Shown here piece after piece: positions 36,565 through 46,496 of a stretch of 61,340 bases of DNA; position 1 is the first letter of the stretch; each line of letters begins with the position of its first letter. The notes under the pieces were generated by a model, which saw only the letters and a list, made by a program, of their open reading frames with translations, did no database searches and was not told where the DNA came from. Source of the DNA: an uncultured Lachnospiraceae bacterium (GTDB lineage: Bacteria; Bacillota; Clostridia; Lachnospirales; Lachnospiraceae); assembly GCA_946491665.1 (NCBI GenBank), contig CAMLYL010000007.1:1-61340 (forward strand). Direction: 5' to 3'. A program made the position numbers and the translations under genes.

Positions 36565-38829
36565 ATGATAGTATTACCGATTTATGATATGCTGCTTTTA
36601 CCGGGCGTGATTTTTTATTTTAAAAAGGATGTTCTGTCTTTTATGCCGGTAAAAGATTTTACAGAAGGGGAGGATGTTCTGTTTCTTGTTCAGAAGGTGG
36701 ATAAGAAAAAGACAGAGCTGACGCCGGATGATTTTTATGACAGAGGTCTTGCCGGGAAGATTGAAACGGTAGATGATGAAGGAAATGTCAGTATCCGGGT
36801 GACGGATCGTGTGGCAGTGGAGGATATTGAGGGGCAGAACGGCATTTTTACTGCCGATGCCAGTATTTGTCCGACGGTAGATGATCTGCCGGAGGAAGAG
36901 AGAAAGAAGATATATACGGAGACCAAGCGGAGCCTGATTCAGTTTGTTCAGGGCTTTCAGTGGGGTGTGGTGGTTCGTTCCTTTATTCAGCACTGGCATA
37001 CACTTTCTGAAATTATCTGTGCAGTATCATCTTATCTGCATCTGGAACCGGATGATAAGTATCAGATTATTGCCACTGATTCAGAACGGGAGCGGGCGGA
37101 GCTGATTCAGCATTCCATTTATGAGTTTATTGAGCTGGCGAAAGTCAGCGGAGAGGCAGAGAATGCCCAGAAGGAGACGAATGAAAAGGCTTACCGTGAG
37201 GCTGCGTTGAAAAAACAGATTGCATTTCTCCAGCAGGAACTGGATGATATGCATCCGGAGAATATTTCGGATGTAAGAAAATTTGAAAAAAAGATTGAAG
37301 AGGCCGGAATGAACCCGGATGCCGAGGCTGAAGCCCGGAAGGTATTAAACCGCATGAAGCAGGAGGGAAAGGACAGTCATGAATACGGCCTGCTGTATGA
37401 TTATCTGGATTTTGTTACATCCCTTTCCTGGAAAAAGGCACAGCCGGAGGAGATAGATCTGAAGGAAGCGGAGGCGATTCTGGATGAACAGCATTACGGT
37501 CTGAATAAAGTGAAGGAGCGGATTATTCAGCAGATCGCTGTCATGGCTCTCAATAAAAAGCAGTCGGGATCCATTCTGCTGTTTGTGGGAGCGCCGGGCA
37601 CAGGAAAGACCAGTATCGGACAGAGTATCGCCCGGGCGCTGCATCGGGAATATGTCCGGATCAGTCTGGGCGGTATCCGGGACGAGGCGGAGATCCGCGG
37701 TCACAGACGTACATACATCGGCGCTATGCCGGGGCGTATTATGGAAGGCGTTAAGAGAAGCGGGGCCTCGAATCCTGTGATTGTGCTGGATGAGGTGGAT
37801 AAGCTGGCGAAGGAGTACAGCGGAGATCCGGCCAGCGCGCTTCTGGAAGTGCTTGATCCCGAGCAGAATTTCAGCTTTACGGATCATTATATGAACGTGC
37901 CTTACGATTTGTCGGATGTGCTTTTTGTATGCACAGCGAATGCGACGGATACGATACCGGAGCCGCTGCTGAACCGTATGGAAGTGATTCAGTTCCCCGG
38001 TTATACGGCAGTGGAAAAGTTTGAGATTGCCAGAAAGCATCTGCTTCCAAAAGCTATGGAGGCTATGGGAATTAAAAAGTCTGCGCTGAAAGTGACGGAT
38101 GATGCGCTTCGGACAATTATCAGTGAGTACACGGCGGAGTCCGGTGTGAGAGGACTGAAAAAGCAGATGGATGTTCTGTGCCGCCATGCCGCTGTAAAGC
38201 TTGTCCGCGGGGACCAGAAGAGCATCACTGTAAGCGCGAAACGCGTAGAGGAATTCCTGGGCGGAAGAGGAATCCGCCATGATAAGAGAATGGAAGATTC
38301 TCTTCCCGGCGTTGTGACCGGGCTTGCCTGGACCCAGGCAGGAGGAGAGATTCTGTTTATTGAGACATCTGCAGTGGAGGGCTCCGGTCAGCTGATTGTA
38401 ACCGGACAGCTTGGCGATGTGATGCAGGAGTCGGTACAGATTGCCCTGACTCTGGTGAGATCCATGTATCCGGAAGAGACTGCCGGCTGGGATAAGAAGA
38501 ATATCCATGTTCATGTTCCGGCAGGAGCAGTTCCGAAGGACGGTCCTTCCGCCGGCGTTACGATTACCACAGCTCTGGCTTCCCTGGCGCTGCAGAAAAC
38601 TCTGCCGGCAGATATTGCCATGACAGGAGAGATTTCCCTGCGGGGCGGCGTAATGCCCATCGGCGGTCTGCCGGAGAAGCTGATGGCTGCTCAGAGAGCC
38701 GGAATTCAGAGAGTCTTTATTCCCTGGGACAACCGGGAAGATCTGGAAGATGTGGCAGAGGAAGTGAAAAATGATCTGAAGATTATGCCGGTAAAACGTG
38801 TGGAAGAGGTTCTGGCATTTCTGAAATAG
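36565..38829 (+). CDS. lon: ATP-dependent Lon protease
   Basis: Cytoplasmic AAA+ serine protease that removes damaged and regulatory proteins. The 754 residues contain an N-terminal LON substrate domain (1-190), a coiled-coil stretch with ALKKQIAFLQQELDD (~210-245), the AAA+ module with Walker A GAPGTGKTS and Walker B VIVLDEVDKLA, and the protease domain with the Ser662/Lys705 dyad (KDGPSAGVT, GGLPEKLMAA), spaced 43 residues as in other Lons. It begins 73 bases after a CIRCE element, so it appears to belong to the HrcA heat-shock regulon. AGGAGG precedes the ATG. Confidence 0.97.
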   Translation: MIVLPIYDMLLLPGVIFYFKKDVLSFMPVKDFTEGEDVLFLVQKVDKKKTELTPDDFYDRGLAGKIETVDDEGNVSIRVTDRVAVEDIEGQNGIFTADASICPTVDDLPEEERKKIYTETKRSLIQFVQGFQWGVVVRSFIQHWHTLSEIICAVSSYLHLEPDDKYQIIATDSERERAELIQHSIYEFIELAKVSGEAENAQKETNEKAYREAALKKQIAFLQQELDDMHPENISDVRKFEKKIEEAGMNPDAEAEARKVLNRMKQEGKDSHEYGLLYDYLDFVTSLSWKKAQPEEIDLKEAEAILDEQHYGLNKVKERIIQQIAVMALNKKQSGSILLFVGAPGTGKTSIGQSIARALHREYVRISLGGIRDEAEIRGHRRTYIGAMPGRIMEGVKRSGASNPVIVLDEVDKLAKEYSGDPASALLEVLDPEQNFSFTDHYMNVPYDLSDVLFVCTANATDTIPEPLLNRMEVIQFPGYTAVEKFEIARKHLLPKAMEAMGIKKSALKVTDDALRTIISEYTAESGVRGLKKQMDVLCRHAAVKLVRGDQKSITVSAKRVEEFLGGRGIRHDKRMEDSLPGVVTGLAWTQAGGEILFIETSAVEGSGQLIVTGQLGDVMQESVQIALTLVRSMYPEETAGWDKKNIHVHVPAGAVPKDGPSAGVTITTALASLALQKTLPADIAMTGEISLRGGVMPIGGLPEKLMAAQRAGIQRVFIPWDNREDLEDVAEEVKNDLKIMPVKRVEEVLAFLK

Positions 38830-38836
38830 GACAGAG

Positions 38837-38872
38837 GTTCACAGCTTTCCATAGAACCGGAAGGCTGTGAAC
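38837..38872 (+). terminator. hairpin after lon
   Basis: GTTCACAGC (38837-38845) pairs with GCTGTGAAC (38864-38872), extended by TTTCC/GGAAG pairing. No T-run follows, so termination is uncertain. Confidence 0.4.
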
Positions 38873-38974
38873 GGCAGCGGACAGAAAAGAATTAAGAAAA
38901 AGTTCATAGGATTGTACTGTATTTAACAGCCGGGATCTGGTATGATTAAAATATCAAAAGATCGGGGGAGTATT

Positions 38975-39520
38975 ATGGACAAAATTTGCAGACATTGTAA
39001 TCTGATCTGGAAGGATGCAGATAATATACACTTTTGTACCAGCTGCGGAAGACCGCTGGAGACTGTCGGGCCGGATCCTGGCCGAGCGTATCAGGGCTGG
39101 CAGAATGACCCTTATAATTCCGGACCCGTCAGGGAGATTCCCAGAGATAATATTATAGAATCTTACCGCAAGTTCTGGCTGAATTATTTTGACTTTAACG
39201 GGCGCAGCCGAAGAGCAGATTACTGGCAGGTATTTCTGGTAAATCTGATTATAGGTGTAATCCTGGGCGCTTTTGCGAATATCCCATTTGTCGGCGGGGT
39301 ATTTGATGTGCTTGCCGTTCTGTATTCGCTGGCGGCTCTGATTCCGGGAATTGCGCTGGGAGTACGCCGGCTCCATGATATCGGCAGATCCGGGCTTTAT
39401 TATCTGTTTGCGCTGATTCCCATTGTGGGCGCGATCCTGCTGATTGTATGGTTTGCCACAGATACTGAGCCGGGAAACAATTCATATGGCAGGAATCCGA
39501 AATGGGAATATTCTTCCTGA
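38975..39520 (+). CDS. DUF805 membrane protein with N-terminal zinc ribbon
   Basis: 181 residues. A short zinc ribbon opens the protein (CRHCNLIW and CTSCGRPLE, four Cys). After a proline/glycine-rich linker comes a DUF805 domain with three to four hydrophobic helices and the family motifs FNGRSRRADYWQVFL and LGVRRLHDIGRSGLYY. ATG 38975 was chosen for GGGGGAG upstream. An extended -10 box (TGGTATGAT, 38938-38946) lies before it. The role of DUF805 proteins is not known; the zinc ribbon may bind a partner. Confidence 0.85.
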   Translation: MDKICRHCNLIWKDADNIHFCTSCGRPLETVGPDPGRAYQGWQNDPYNSGPVREIPRDNIIESYRKFWLNYFDFNGRSRRADYWQVFLVNLIIGVILGAFANIPFVGGVFDVLAVLYSLAALIPGIALGVRRLHDIGRSGLYYLFALIPIVGAILLIVWFATDTEPGNNSYGRNPKWEYSS

Positions 39521-39529
39521 TAAAAATGA

Positions 39530-39580
39530 AGAGGGTATTGCTTCACCATCTGTTTTCTGGTGCTGCGATACCCTCTTTTT
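39530..39580. terminator. bidirectional terminator
   Basis: AGAGGGTATTGC (39530-39541) pairs with GCGATACCCTCT (39565-39576), then TTTTTC. It separates the DUF805 gene and the convergent cobI gene. Confidence 0.8.
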
Positions 39581-39632
39581 CTGTTTTGACGCATACATGG
39601 AGGTCGTGCCGTCACAGATGATGATTGCTCAT

Positions 39633-40337
39633 CTATTTTGCATCGGCTCCGCCATTTATTTCCTTTGCAATAATAAGGGAGTAGTATCCCGCATCATCGG
39701 GAATTTCCTCGACGCTTCGGTAAACTTTCTCCTGGGGAAGTCCGCAGTTTTCCACCATCGTAACCTTCCGGCCGCTGGCGCGAAGCAGTTCCTTCACCTG
39801 GCTCATCTTACTGCCCGACTTCATCAGTATGTAATTGCCGGGCTGATCAAAGGCATGCTCCAGGCGATGAGCTGCAGGAATAATATGAAGGGGCTCGTTC
39901 CATTCTGCCAGTGAGATACCGGCTCTGGCAGCAGCTGCACAGAAGGAAGGAATACCGTTGACGAGTTCTGTCCCGTAGCCTCTGGCGTCAATGAGTTTCT
40001 GCACATAAAGAAATGTGGAATAAATTGTAGAATCTCCCAGTGTAAGAAATACTACGTTTTGTCCCTTTTTTAAATATTCCTCGATCATATCGGCGGCAAT
40101 CTGATGACTGTGCATCATTTCTTCGCGGTCCCTGACCATAGGCATGGAAACAGAAAGAAGTGTTTTATCTTCCAGTTCGGGAACAGCCTGTACTGCAATT
40201 TTGTATGCAACTGTGTTTTTCGCATCTGATCCGGGAAGCGCGATTACCTGATTTTCACGAATCAGTCGTACTGCTTTTAAAGTCATCAGCTCCGGATCAC
40301 CGGGGCCGACGCCGACTCCGTATAAAATACCTGACAT
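39633..40337 (-). CDS. cobI: precorrin-2 C20-methyltransferase
   Basis: SAM-dependent enzyme that methylates C-20 of precorrin-2 or cobalt-precorrin-2 in cobalamin synthesis (also called CbiL), 234 residues. Family motifs seen are YGVGVGPGDPELMTLKAV at the start, the LTLGDSTIYSTF strand and the NGIPSFCAAAARAG segment. The start at 40337 has GGAGAGAG upstream; the longer frame has none. The gene stands alone; all other cobalamin genes are outside the window. Confidence 0.9.
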   Translation of the reverse strand: MSGILYGVGVGPGDPELMTLKAVRLIRENQVIALPGSDAKNTVAYKIAVQAVPELEDKTLLSVSMPMVRDREEMMHSHQIAADMIEEYLKKGQNVVFLTLGDSTIYSTFLYVQKLIDARGYGTELVNGIPSFCAAAARAGISLAEWNEPLHIIPAAHRLEHAFDQPGNYILMKSGSKMSQVKELLRASGRKVTMVENCGLPQEKVYRSVEEIPDDAGYYSLIIAKEINGGADAK

Positions 40338-40484
40338 ATCTCTCTCCTTGTACTCAATCGTTTTGTGTTGATTATAATCGAAAAGAACTGTTTTCGTCAA
40401 TGCGTGGGGCGATAAAACTCCGGCTGTCAGGTCTGTTCTGCTTCATCAGGCAGTAAGCCGGATAAATATGTCATATGATCCATA

Positions 40485-42050
40485 TTATGAAAAGTTATAA
40501 TATAGTAAATACTTTGACAGACATGCGGCCATGAACTCGATGTGCTCTTCTTCAAATTTCCGGTAGTCGGGAATCTGATCTTTTTCCGGAAGGGTTTCCT
40601 GCATGTTTTCCAGGCGTTTGAAGATCAGATAGGATTTTATGATGCGCTGATCGATCTGGAACCGGCGGTTCTCGTCGCCGGGGGCTGTATGCTCCAGAAG
40701 ATCTGTGATTTCATTCCGGATGGAGGCCGTCATGTCGGCCAGATAAGCGCACTGATTTTTCAGTCGGATCGGAAAGATCAGATAATTGGCCAGCAGAGCA
40801 ATGCAGCCGCCCGCCGCCGTATAAATCAGTCTTTGGAGAAGTACGGGAATCACGGCTGTATCTATGGACTGAATCGCCAGAGCGGAACAGGTGATATAGG
40901 CTACGGTCGGTCCATAGCCATTTGCGCCGTAAATCAGGAAGTTAGCCAGGGTCATGATCACAACTCTGGCAGGGAAGCCCGGAAAAAGGGAAAACAGCCC
41001 GAGGCAGATTACGATGCCGGCTATTGTTCCCGAGACTCTCTGTTTTATCCTCTGCATCGTATGATCCGTAAACGGGATCATCATAAAAAACACAGAGATT
41101 ACCAGCCAGTAAATATTCGGAAGACCGCTGATCAGAGCAAATGCCAGGCAGGGAGTGACAGTGATTACCTGGCGGAGGGCAAAGCGCAGGCGGAAGCTGC
41201 GAAGATCCGGCTTTTTCAGGCGGAAGTTCATGCGGCGGTAATCGGCTGTGGGGATTTGTGAGGAAAATTCCAGGGCAAAATCATGGTAAAGTTTTTCGGC
41301 TTTTTCCAGATTGCGGTCGTGGTCATAATTCCGGGTAAAATAATTGATGACCTGAAATACCAGTATAAAATGGCAGTACCAGTTGGTTTTTCCTCTGGGA
41401 AACAGACTGGCCCGGTTATAAGAATAAATTTCTCCGCTGCATTCCAGACTGACAGAACGGAGCGCGCGGTGAAGTTCCTCCAGACCGGCTTTGTTGTCTG
41501 CTCCGTCTGCCGCTTCACGGCATAGTTCGATCTGCTTTCTGCAGTTGGAGAATCCGTCGCGGATCAGGTCCTGCAGAGGATGTTTCTTTTTATCCATCTT
41601 TGCAAGGATCAGAACGAATAAAAATACAATGACAAAAGTCGCTGCCAGCGCTGCAATTCTGTTTAAAAGCCCGGAGAGGGTATCCACCGGCGCAATCTGA
41701 AAGAAGATCAGCGCCATTCCCATGGGAAAATAGTTCGTGGGATCATATTCGTCGATCAGCATATCAGCAATCCAGAACAGCGCCAGTCCGTTGATGATAA
41801 TGCAAAGCGGAAGATTCATAACCGCGAAAAAGGCCAGAACGGCCATAACCGCAAAGACGGCATAATTTTTAATAATACATCCGTAATGGCCGTGCATGTT
41901 GCGAAAGCGGAGAAATGAGAGGGTTGCAAAAGGGCCGATCATGGAATTCTCCGCACCAAAAACAAAATAAGTTAAAAAAAAGATCAGTGTGACCACGATC
42001 GTGGGTGCGACTGCCTTTCTGACTGCCGGTTTTAATGTTTTCAAATTCAA
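40485..42050 (-). CDS. FUSC-family inner-membrane transporter-like protein
   Basis: 521 residues in two repeats, each a bundle of hydrophobic helices (about 15-150 and 300-430) followed by a cytosolic helical region. This is the layout of the FUSC/aromatic-acid-exporter family (YccS/AaeB-like). The FRxRFALRQ motif opens the second half. The start is TTG at 42050, with GAGGTGA 6 bases upstream. The family exports aromatic or fusaric-type acids in some bacteria; the substrate here is unknown. Confidence 0.75.
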   Translation of the reverse strand: MNLKTLKPAVRKAVAPTIVVTLIFFLTYFVFGAENSMIGPFATLSFLRFRNMHGHYGCIIKNYAVFAVMAVLAFFAVMNLPLCIIINGLALFWIADMLIDEYDPTNYFPMGMALIFFQIAPVDTLSGLLNRIAALAATFVIVFLFVLILAKMDKKKHPLQDLIRDGFSNCRKQIELCREAADGADNKAGLEELHRALRSVSLECSGEIYSYNRASLFPRGKTNWYCHFILVFQVINYFTRNYDHDRNLEKAEKLYHDFALEFSSQIPTADYRRMNFRLKKPDLRSFRLRFALRQVITVTPCLAFALISGLPNIYWLVISVFFMMIPFTDHTMQRIKQRVSGTIAGIVICLGLFSLFPGFPARVVIMTLANFLIYGANGYGPTVAYITCSALAIQSIDTAVIPVLLQRLIYTAAGGCIALLANYLIFPIRLKNQCAYLADMTASIRNEITDLLEHTAPGDENRRFQIDQRIIKSYLIFKRLENMQETLPEKDQIPDYRKFEEEHIEFMAACLSKYLLYYNFS

Positions 42051-42138
42051 AGATTATCACCTCTGAAATAATATTGCGGAGAAATTTTGCAAATGTCAAT
42101 ATATAAATTAAAAAATCAGTGACCAGACCGGAAAAGTG

Positions 42139-42147
42139 TGGTACACT
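42139..42147 (+). promoter_or_regulatory. extended -10 promoter of ispF
   Basis: TGG-TACACT at 42139-42147, with a weak -35 GTGACC at 42119-42124. Confidence 0.55.
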
Positions 42148-42179
42148 AACATCAAAGTGCAAATTCGGAGGTGTTTCAT

Positions 42180-42740
42180 ATGAGAGTCGGCATGGGCTAT
42201 GATGTGCATAAGCTTGTGGAAGGGAGAAAGCTGATTTTAGGCGGTGTGGAGATTCCGCATACGCTGGGGCTTCTGGGACATTCGGATGCGGATGTTCTGC
42301 TTCACGCAATCATGGATGCGCTGCTGGGAGCAGCGGCTCTCGGAGATATCGGGAAGCATTTTCCGGATACAGACGAGCGGTACCGCGGAATATCCAGTTT
42401 AAAGCTGCTGTCGCATGTGGGGGCGCTTCTGGAGGAGCATCAATATGTGATTGAAAATATAGATGCCACCGTGATTGCCCAGAAACCGAAGCTGCGTCCC
42501 TTTATTGAAGAGATGGAGGGCAAAATCGCGGATACTCTGGGAATCGAGAAGACCCAGGTAAATGTAAAAGCAACGACGGAGGAGCATCTGGGATTTACCG
42601 GAAGAGAAGAGGGAATCGCGTCGCAGGCAGTCTGCCTGATTTCCACCATCTATGAGAACAGTGTGACGGTTGGGGACAGTCAGACGGGATGTGCCGGCTG
42701 CTTCGGGTGCGGCAGCGCCGGCGAGGAGGAAGTATCATGA
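42180..42740 (+). CDS. ispF: 2-C-methyl-D-erythritol 2,4-cyclodiphosphate synthase
   Basis: Non-mevalonate isoprenoid enzyme that cyclises CDP-methylerythritol phosphate. The core of ~157 residues is standard: metal ligands in MGYDVHKL and the later [25 protein letters not shown] segment, and [10 protein letters not shown]. It is followed by an unusual ~28-residue tail with a Cys/Gly-rich cluster ([11 protein letters not shown]). ATG 42180 is 8 bases after GGAGG. The stop overlaps the next start (ATGA), so translation is coupled to the NahK-like kinase gene. Confidence 0.94.
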   Translation: MRVGMGYDVHKLVEGRKLILGGVEIPHTLGLLGHSDADVLLHAIMDALLGAAALGDIGKHFPDTDERYRGISSLKLLSHVGALLEEHQYVIENIDATVIAQKPKLRPFIEEMEGKIADTLGIEKTQVNVKATTEEHLGFTGREEGIASQAVCLISTIYENSVTVGDSQTGCAGCFGCGSAGEEEVS

Positions 42741-43828
42741 TCAGATTCGAGGAAATTATAAACAAGTTTCAGATTGAAGGGAAAATCACGGATGTAAAGC
42801 CCCTGGGACATGGAAAGGTGAACCATACATACGAGATCGTATGCGGGGGAAACAATTATGTCCTGCAGGAGATGAATCACTTTGTGTTTAAATATCCTAC
42901 GGAGGTCATGAACAATCTTTTTCTGGTGACGGAATATCTGAGAGATGTGATTGAAAAAGAAGGAAGAGATCCGGATCTGGAAACACTTACTTTTATCCGC
43001 ACGAAAGCAGGCAATCAGCTTTTGCAGTCTGAGACCGGCAGCTATTTCCGGCTGTACCGGATGATATGTTCCGGCGAGGAGATGCAGAAGCCGAAAACCA
43101 GAGAAGACGCCTATGAGCTTGGGCGGATTCTGGGACAGTTTCAGCGCCGCATGCGGGATTTTGATGTCAGGCAGTTATCTTATACGGTGCCGAGACTGCA
43201 CGACATGAAAACCGTTATGAGCCGTCTGCTGGATGCGGTGAGGGCCGATATCTGTTTCCGAACCTCGGACTGTCAGGAACAGATCCAGTTTGTTCTGGAG
43301 CGTTCCAAAAAGTTATATGAGATTAAAAATGCGGTAGATGCCGGAGAGATTCCTCTCAGAGTAACTCACAATGATACCCATTACAGCAATATTCTGGTGG
43401 ATCCTGACAGCAAAAAGGCTATCTGTCTTATTGATCTGGATACCATTATGCCCGGAGTTTCCATTCTGGATTTCGGGGATTCTGTCCGGGCCGGGGCGGC
43501 TACGCTGGGGGAGGACGAGCGGTCGGGAGACATTGAGATTGATCTGGAGCTTTACCGTTCCCACCTGCAGGGCTATGCGGACGAGATGGCGCGGGTGTTG
43601 ACGCCGAAGGAGAAGGAGATGATCAGCTACGGGGCATGGCTGATGGCGATGGAGAAGGGGATCCGTTATCTGGTGGATTATCTGAATGGAGATCAGAATA
43701 TTTTTGATTTTTCCTATGAACGGCAGAATCTGTTCCGGGCAGTGAATCAGTTTTTCCTGGTGCTGGATATTGAGGAAAAGATGGATGAGATGAATGATAT
43801 CGCAGCGGCCGTTTTTCAGAAACACTGA
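42737..43828 (+). CDS. phosphotransferase similar to N-acetylhexosamine 1-kinase
   Basis: 363-residue kinase of the aminoglycoside phosphotransferase/choline kinase fold. The catalytic loop is [13 protein letters not shown] (Asp213), and the metal motif region is [20 protein letters not shown], close to NahK, which phosphorylates GlcNAc/GalNAc at C-1 in gut bacteria. It overlaps ispF by 4 bases. No lacto-N-biose pathway genes are near, so the sugar is a guess; drug phosphorylation is unlikely. Confidence 0.78.
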   Translation: MIRFEEIINKFQIEGKITDVKPLGHGKVNHTYEIVCGGNNYVLQEMNHFVFKYPTEVMNNLFLVTEYLRDVIEKEGRDPDLETLTFIRTKAGNQLLQSETGSYFRLYRMICSGEEMQKPKTREDAYELGRILGQFQRRMRDFDVRQLSYTVPRLHDMKTVMSRLLDAVRADICFRTSDCQEQIQFVLERSKKLYEIKNAVDAGEIPLRVTHNDTHYSNILVDPDSKKAICLIDLDTIMPGVSILDFGDSVRAGAATLGEDERSGDIEIDLELYRSHLQGYADEMARVLTPKEKEMISYGAWLMAMEKGIRYLVDYLNGDQNIFDFSYERQNLFRAVNQFFLVLDIEEKMDEMNDIAAAVFQKH

Positions 43829-43894
43829 GAACAGCTGCGGGGGATTGAGAAGAGAGATATATGGAAAGGAGCGCGGAGATTCCGCGGAGAATAA

Positions 43895-45298
43895 ATGAAG
43901 TTATATAATACGCTGACAAAGAAAAAAGAGGAGTTTGTTCCGATTCGGGAGGGGCAGGTGAGCATGTATGTCTGCGGCCCTACCGTATATAATTATATTC
44001 ATATCGGCAATGCCCGTCCCATGATTGTTTTTGATACGGTGCGCCGGTATCTGGAGTACAGAGGATATCAGGTCAATTATGTTTCTAATTTTACGGATGT
44101 GGATGACAAGATTATCAAAAAGGCGATTGAGGAAGGGATTCCTGCTGAGGAAGTGGCAAAACGCTATATTGCCGAGTGCAGAAAAGACATGGCGGATATG
44201 AATGTAAAACCGGCTACCGCGCATCCTCTGGCAACGCAGGAGATTCCGGAGATGCTGGAGATGATTTCCACTCTGATTGAGAAGGGATATGCGTACGCGG
44301 CGGAGGACGGCACCGTGTATTACCGCACCAGAATGTTTAAAGATTACGGAAAGCTTTCCGGAAAGAATATTGATGATCTGCAGTCCGGACATCGGGATAT
44401 TAAGGTAACCGGAGAACTGAAAGAGGATCCGCTGGATTTTGTGCTGTGGAAGCCGAAAAAGGACGGAGAGCCTTACTGGGATTCACCCTGGTGCAAGGGA
44501 CGTCCGGGCTGGCATATAGAGTGTTCCGTTATGTCGAAAAAATATCTGGGGGATGAGATTGATATTCATGCCGGCGGGGAAGACCTGATTTTCCCTCATC
44601 ATGAGAATGAGATTGCTCAGAGTGAGGCTGCCAACGGAAAACCGTTTGCGAAATACTGGCTGCACAATGCTTTTTTAAATATTGACAACAAAAAAATGTC
44701 CAAATCTCTGGGGAATTTCTTTACTGTCCGGGAGATCGGAGAGAAGTATGACCTTCAGGTTCTTCGATTCTTTATGCTTTCCGCCCACTACAGGAGTCCT
44801 CTCAATTTCAGCGCGGATCTGATGGAAGCGGCAGGAAATGGTCTGGAGCGGATTCTGACAGCGGCAGAGAATCTGAGACGTCTTCAGGGCAGCTGCGAAG
44901 GCGAAATGAGTGATGAGGAAAAGGAGCTTTACGAACAGAGCGGGCAGTATGTCAGAAAGTTTGAAGAAGCCATGGATGACGATTTCAATACGGCGGATGC
45001 GGTCGCAGCTGTATTTGAACTGGTAAAGTTCTGCAATACAACGGCTTCCGGAGCGCGCAGCAGGGATTATATAGACGCTCTTTACGGAAGGCTGAGTACG
45101 CTCTGTGATGTGCTGGGGATTATTATTGAAAAAGATGAGGAAATCCTGGATGAGGAGATTGAAAAACTCATCGCGGAGAGACAGGAAGCCAGAAAGGCGA
45201 AAAACTTTGCCCGGGCGGACGAGATCCGGGATCAGCTGGCCGGTATGGGAATTATTTTAAAGGATACCAGAGAAGGAGTTACATGGAAGAGAGCTTAA
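43895..45298 (+). CDS. cysS: cysteinyl-tRNA synthetase
   Basis: Class I synthetase that charges tRNA-Cys, 467 residues. HIGH-type motif YNYIHIGNARP (residues ~28-38), zinc-site residues in CGPTVY, GWHIECSVMS and GGEDLIFPHHENEIAQSEA, and the KMSKS loop. The C-terminal helical domain is complete. It heads the conserved firmicute group cysS-mrnC-rlmB-sigH and overlaps mrnC by 16 bases. Confidence 0.97.
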   Translation: MKLYNTLTKKKEEFVPIREGQVSMYVCGPTVYNYIHIGNARPMIVFDTVRRYLEYRGYQVNYVSNFTDVDDKIIKKAIEEGIPAEEVAKRYIAECRKDMADMNVKPATAHPLATQEIPEMLEMISTLIEKGYAYAAEDGTVYYRTRMFKDYGKLSGKNIDDLQSGHRDIKVTGELKEDPLDFVLWKPKKDGEPYWDSPWCKGRPGWHIECSVMSKKYLGDEIDIHAGGEDLIFPHHENEIAQSEAANGKPFAKYWLHNAFLNIDNKKMSKSLGNFFTVREIGEKYDLQVLRFFMLSAHYRSPLNFSADLMEAAGNGLERILTAAENLRRLQGSCEGEMSDEEKELYEQSGQYVRKFEEAMDDDFNTADAVAAVFELVKFCNTTASGARSRDYIDALYGRLSTLCDVLGIIIEKDEEILDEEIEKLIAERQEARKAKNFARADEIRDQLAGMGIILKDTREGVTWKRA

Positions 45299-45771
45299 AT
45301 GTACAGTTGGAAATCTTTGGGGAGATAAAAAAATATTTTCACATCCGCGATATTGATATACGTACCTACTCGCCTCTGACGCTGGCGTATATCGGGGATG
45401 GGATTTACGATCTGGTCATCCGGTCCATTGTTGTGGGGCACGGAAATACAAAGGCGAGTCAGCTGCATCAGCATACCAGTCATCTGGTAAAGGCTCATAC
45501 CCAGTCTGAGATGATGGAATATCTTCTGCCGGTACTGACGGAAGAGGAAGAAGATTATTACCGCAGAGGACGCAATGCAAAATCTCCGACTATGGCAAAG
45601 AATGCGACGATGGGAGATTACCGCAGGGCTACCGGATTTGAAGCGCTGATGGGGTATCTTTATCTGACAGGTCAGTTTCAGCGGCTGCTGGAACTGGTGA
45701 ACACGGGACTGGCTGGAATCGGAGCCGAAGAAGCTGCAGAGAAAGAGGAAATGATATGTATGAAGAGTTGA
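45283..45771 (+). CDS. mrnC: Mini-ribonuclease III
   Basis: Double-strand RNase that matures the ends of 23S rRNA in Firmicutes; an RNase III catalytic domain without an RNA-binding domain. The 162 residues show SPLTLAYIGDGIYDLVIR with catalytic Asp39, and RGRNAKSPTMAKNA and YRRATGFEALMGYLYL. AAGGAG before the ATG lies inside cysS. It overlaps rlmB by 16 bases, so all three proteins are translationally linked. Confidence 0.95.
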   Translation: MEESLNVQLEIFGEIKKYFHIRDIDIRTYSPLTLAYIGDGIYDLVIRSIVVGHGNTKASQLHQHTSHLVKAHTQSEMMEYLLPVLTEEEEDYYRRGRNAKSPTMAKNATMGDYRRATGFEALMGYLYLTGQFQRLLELVNTGLAGIGAEEAAEKEEMICMKS

Positions 45772-46496
45772 CAATCGAGGGGCGGAATGCTGTTCTGGAA
45801 GCGTTCCGCTCCGGGAAAACCATAGATAAGCTGTTTGTGCTGGAGGGCTGTCAGGACGGGCCGGTCAGAACTATTGTCCGGGAAGCGAAAAAGGGAGATA
45901 CGCTGGTGCGGTTTGTTTCAAAAGAACGGCTGGATCAGATGTCCGAGACAAAGAAACACCAGGGCGTGATCGCTGTGGCGGCAGCCTATGAATACGCGAC
46001 AGTGGAGGATATCCTGGCCCGGGCGCGGGAGAAAGAAGAGCCGCCGTTTCTGATTTTGCTGGACGGTATCGAGGATCCCCATAATCTGGGAGCTATTATC
46101 CGTACTGCCAATCTTGCAGGGGCTCACGGCGTAATTATTCCCAAAAGGAGAGCTGTCGGACTTACGGCAACTGTGGCGAAGGCTTCGGCCGGGGCGCTGA
46201 ACTATACGCCGGTAGCCAGGGTAACGAATCTGGCGGCTGCAATGAAAGAACTGAAAGAAAAGGGACTCTGGTTTGTCTGCGCGGCTATGGACGGGGAGCT
46301 GATGTACCGTCAGAATCTGACAGGCCCCATCGGTCTTGTGATCGGAAATGAAGGGGGAGGAGTCAGCAGACTGGTTCGGGAGAACTGCGATTTTACTGCA
46401 TCCGTTCCAATGAAAGGGGATATTGATTCTCTGAACGCGTCCGTTGCGGCGGGAGTGCTGGCCTATGAGATTGTCCGACAGAGGATGTCTGTATGA
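45756..46496 (+). CDS. rlmB: 23S rRNA (guanosine-2251-2'-O)-methyltransferase
   Basis: SPOUT-class methyltransferase that modifies the ribosomal P-loop nucleotide G2251, 246 residues. An N-terminal RNA-binding domain (1-75, starting IEGRNAVLEAFRSG) precedes the SPOUT fold with LLDGIEDPHNLGAIIRTA, IGNEGGGVSRLVRE and SLNASVAAGVLAYE, which form the knotted SAM site. The usual downstream gene yacP is missing: sigH starts within the rlmB stop. Confidence 0.95.
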   Translation: MYEELTIEGRNAVLEAFRSGKTIDKLFVLEGCQDGPVRTIVREAKKGDTLVRFVSKERLDQMSETKKHQGVIAVAAAYEYATVEDILARAREKEEPPFLILLDGIEDPHNLGAIIRTANLAGAHGVIIPKRRAVGLTATVAKASAGALNYTPVARVTNLAAAMKELKEKGLWFVCAAMDGELMYRQNLTGPIGLVIGNEGGGVSRLVRENCDFTASVPMKGDIDSLNASVAAGVLAYEIVRQRMSV

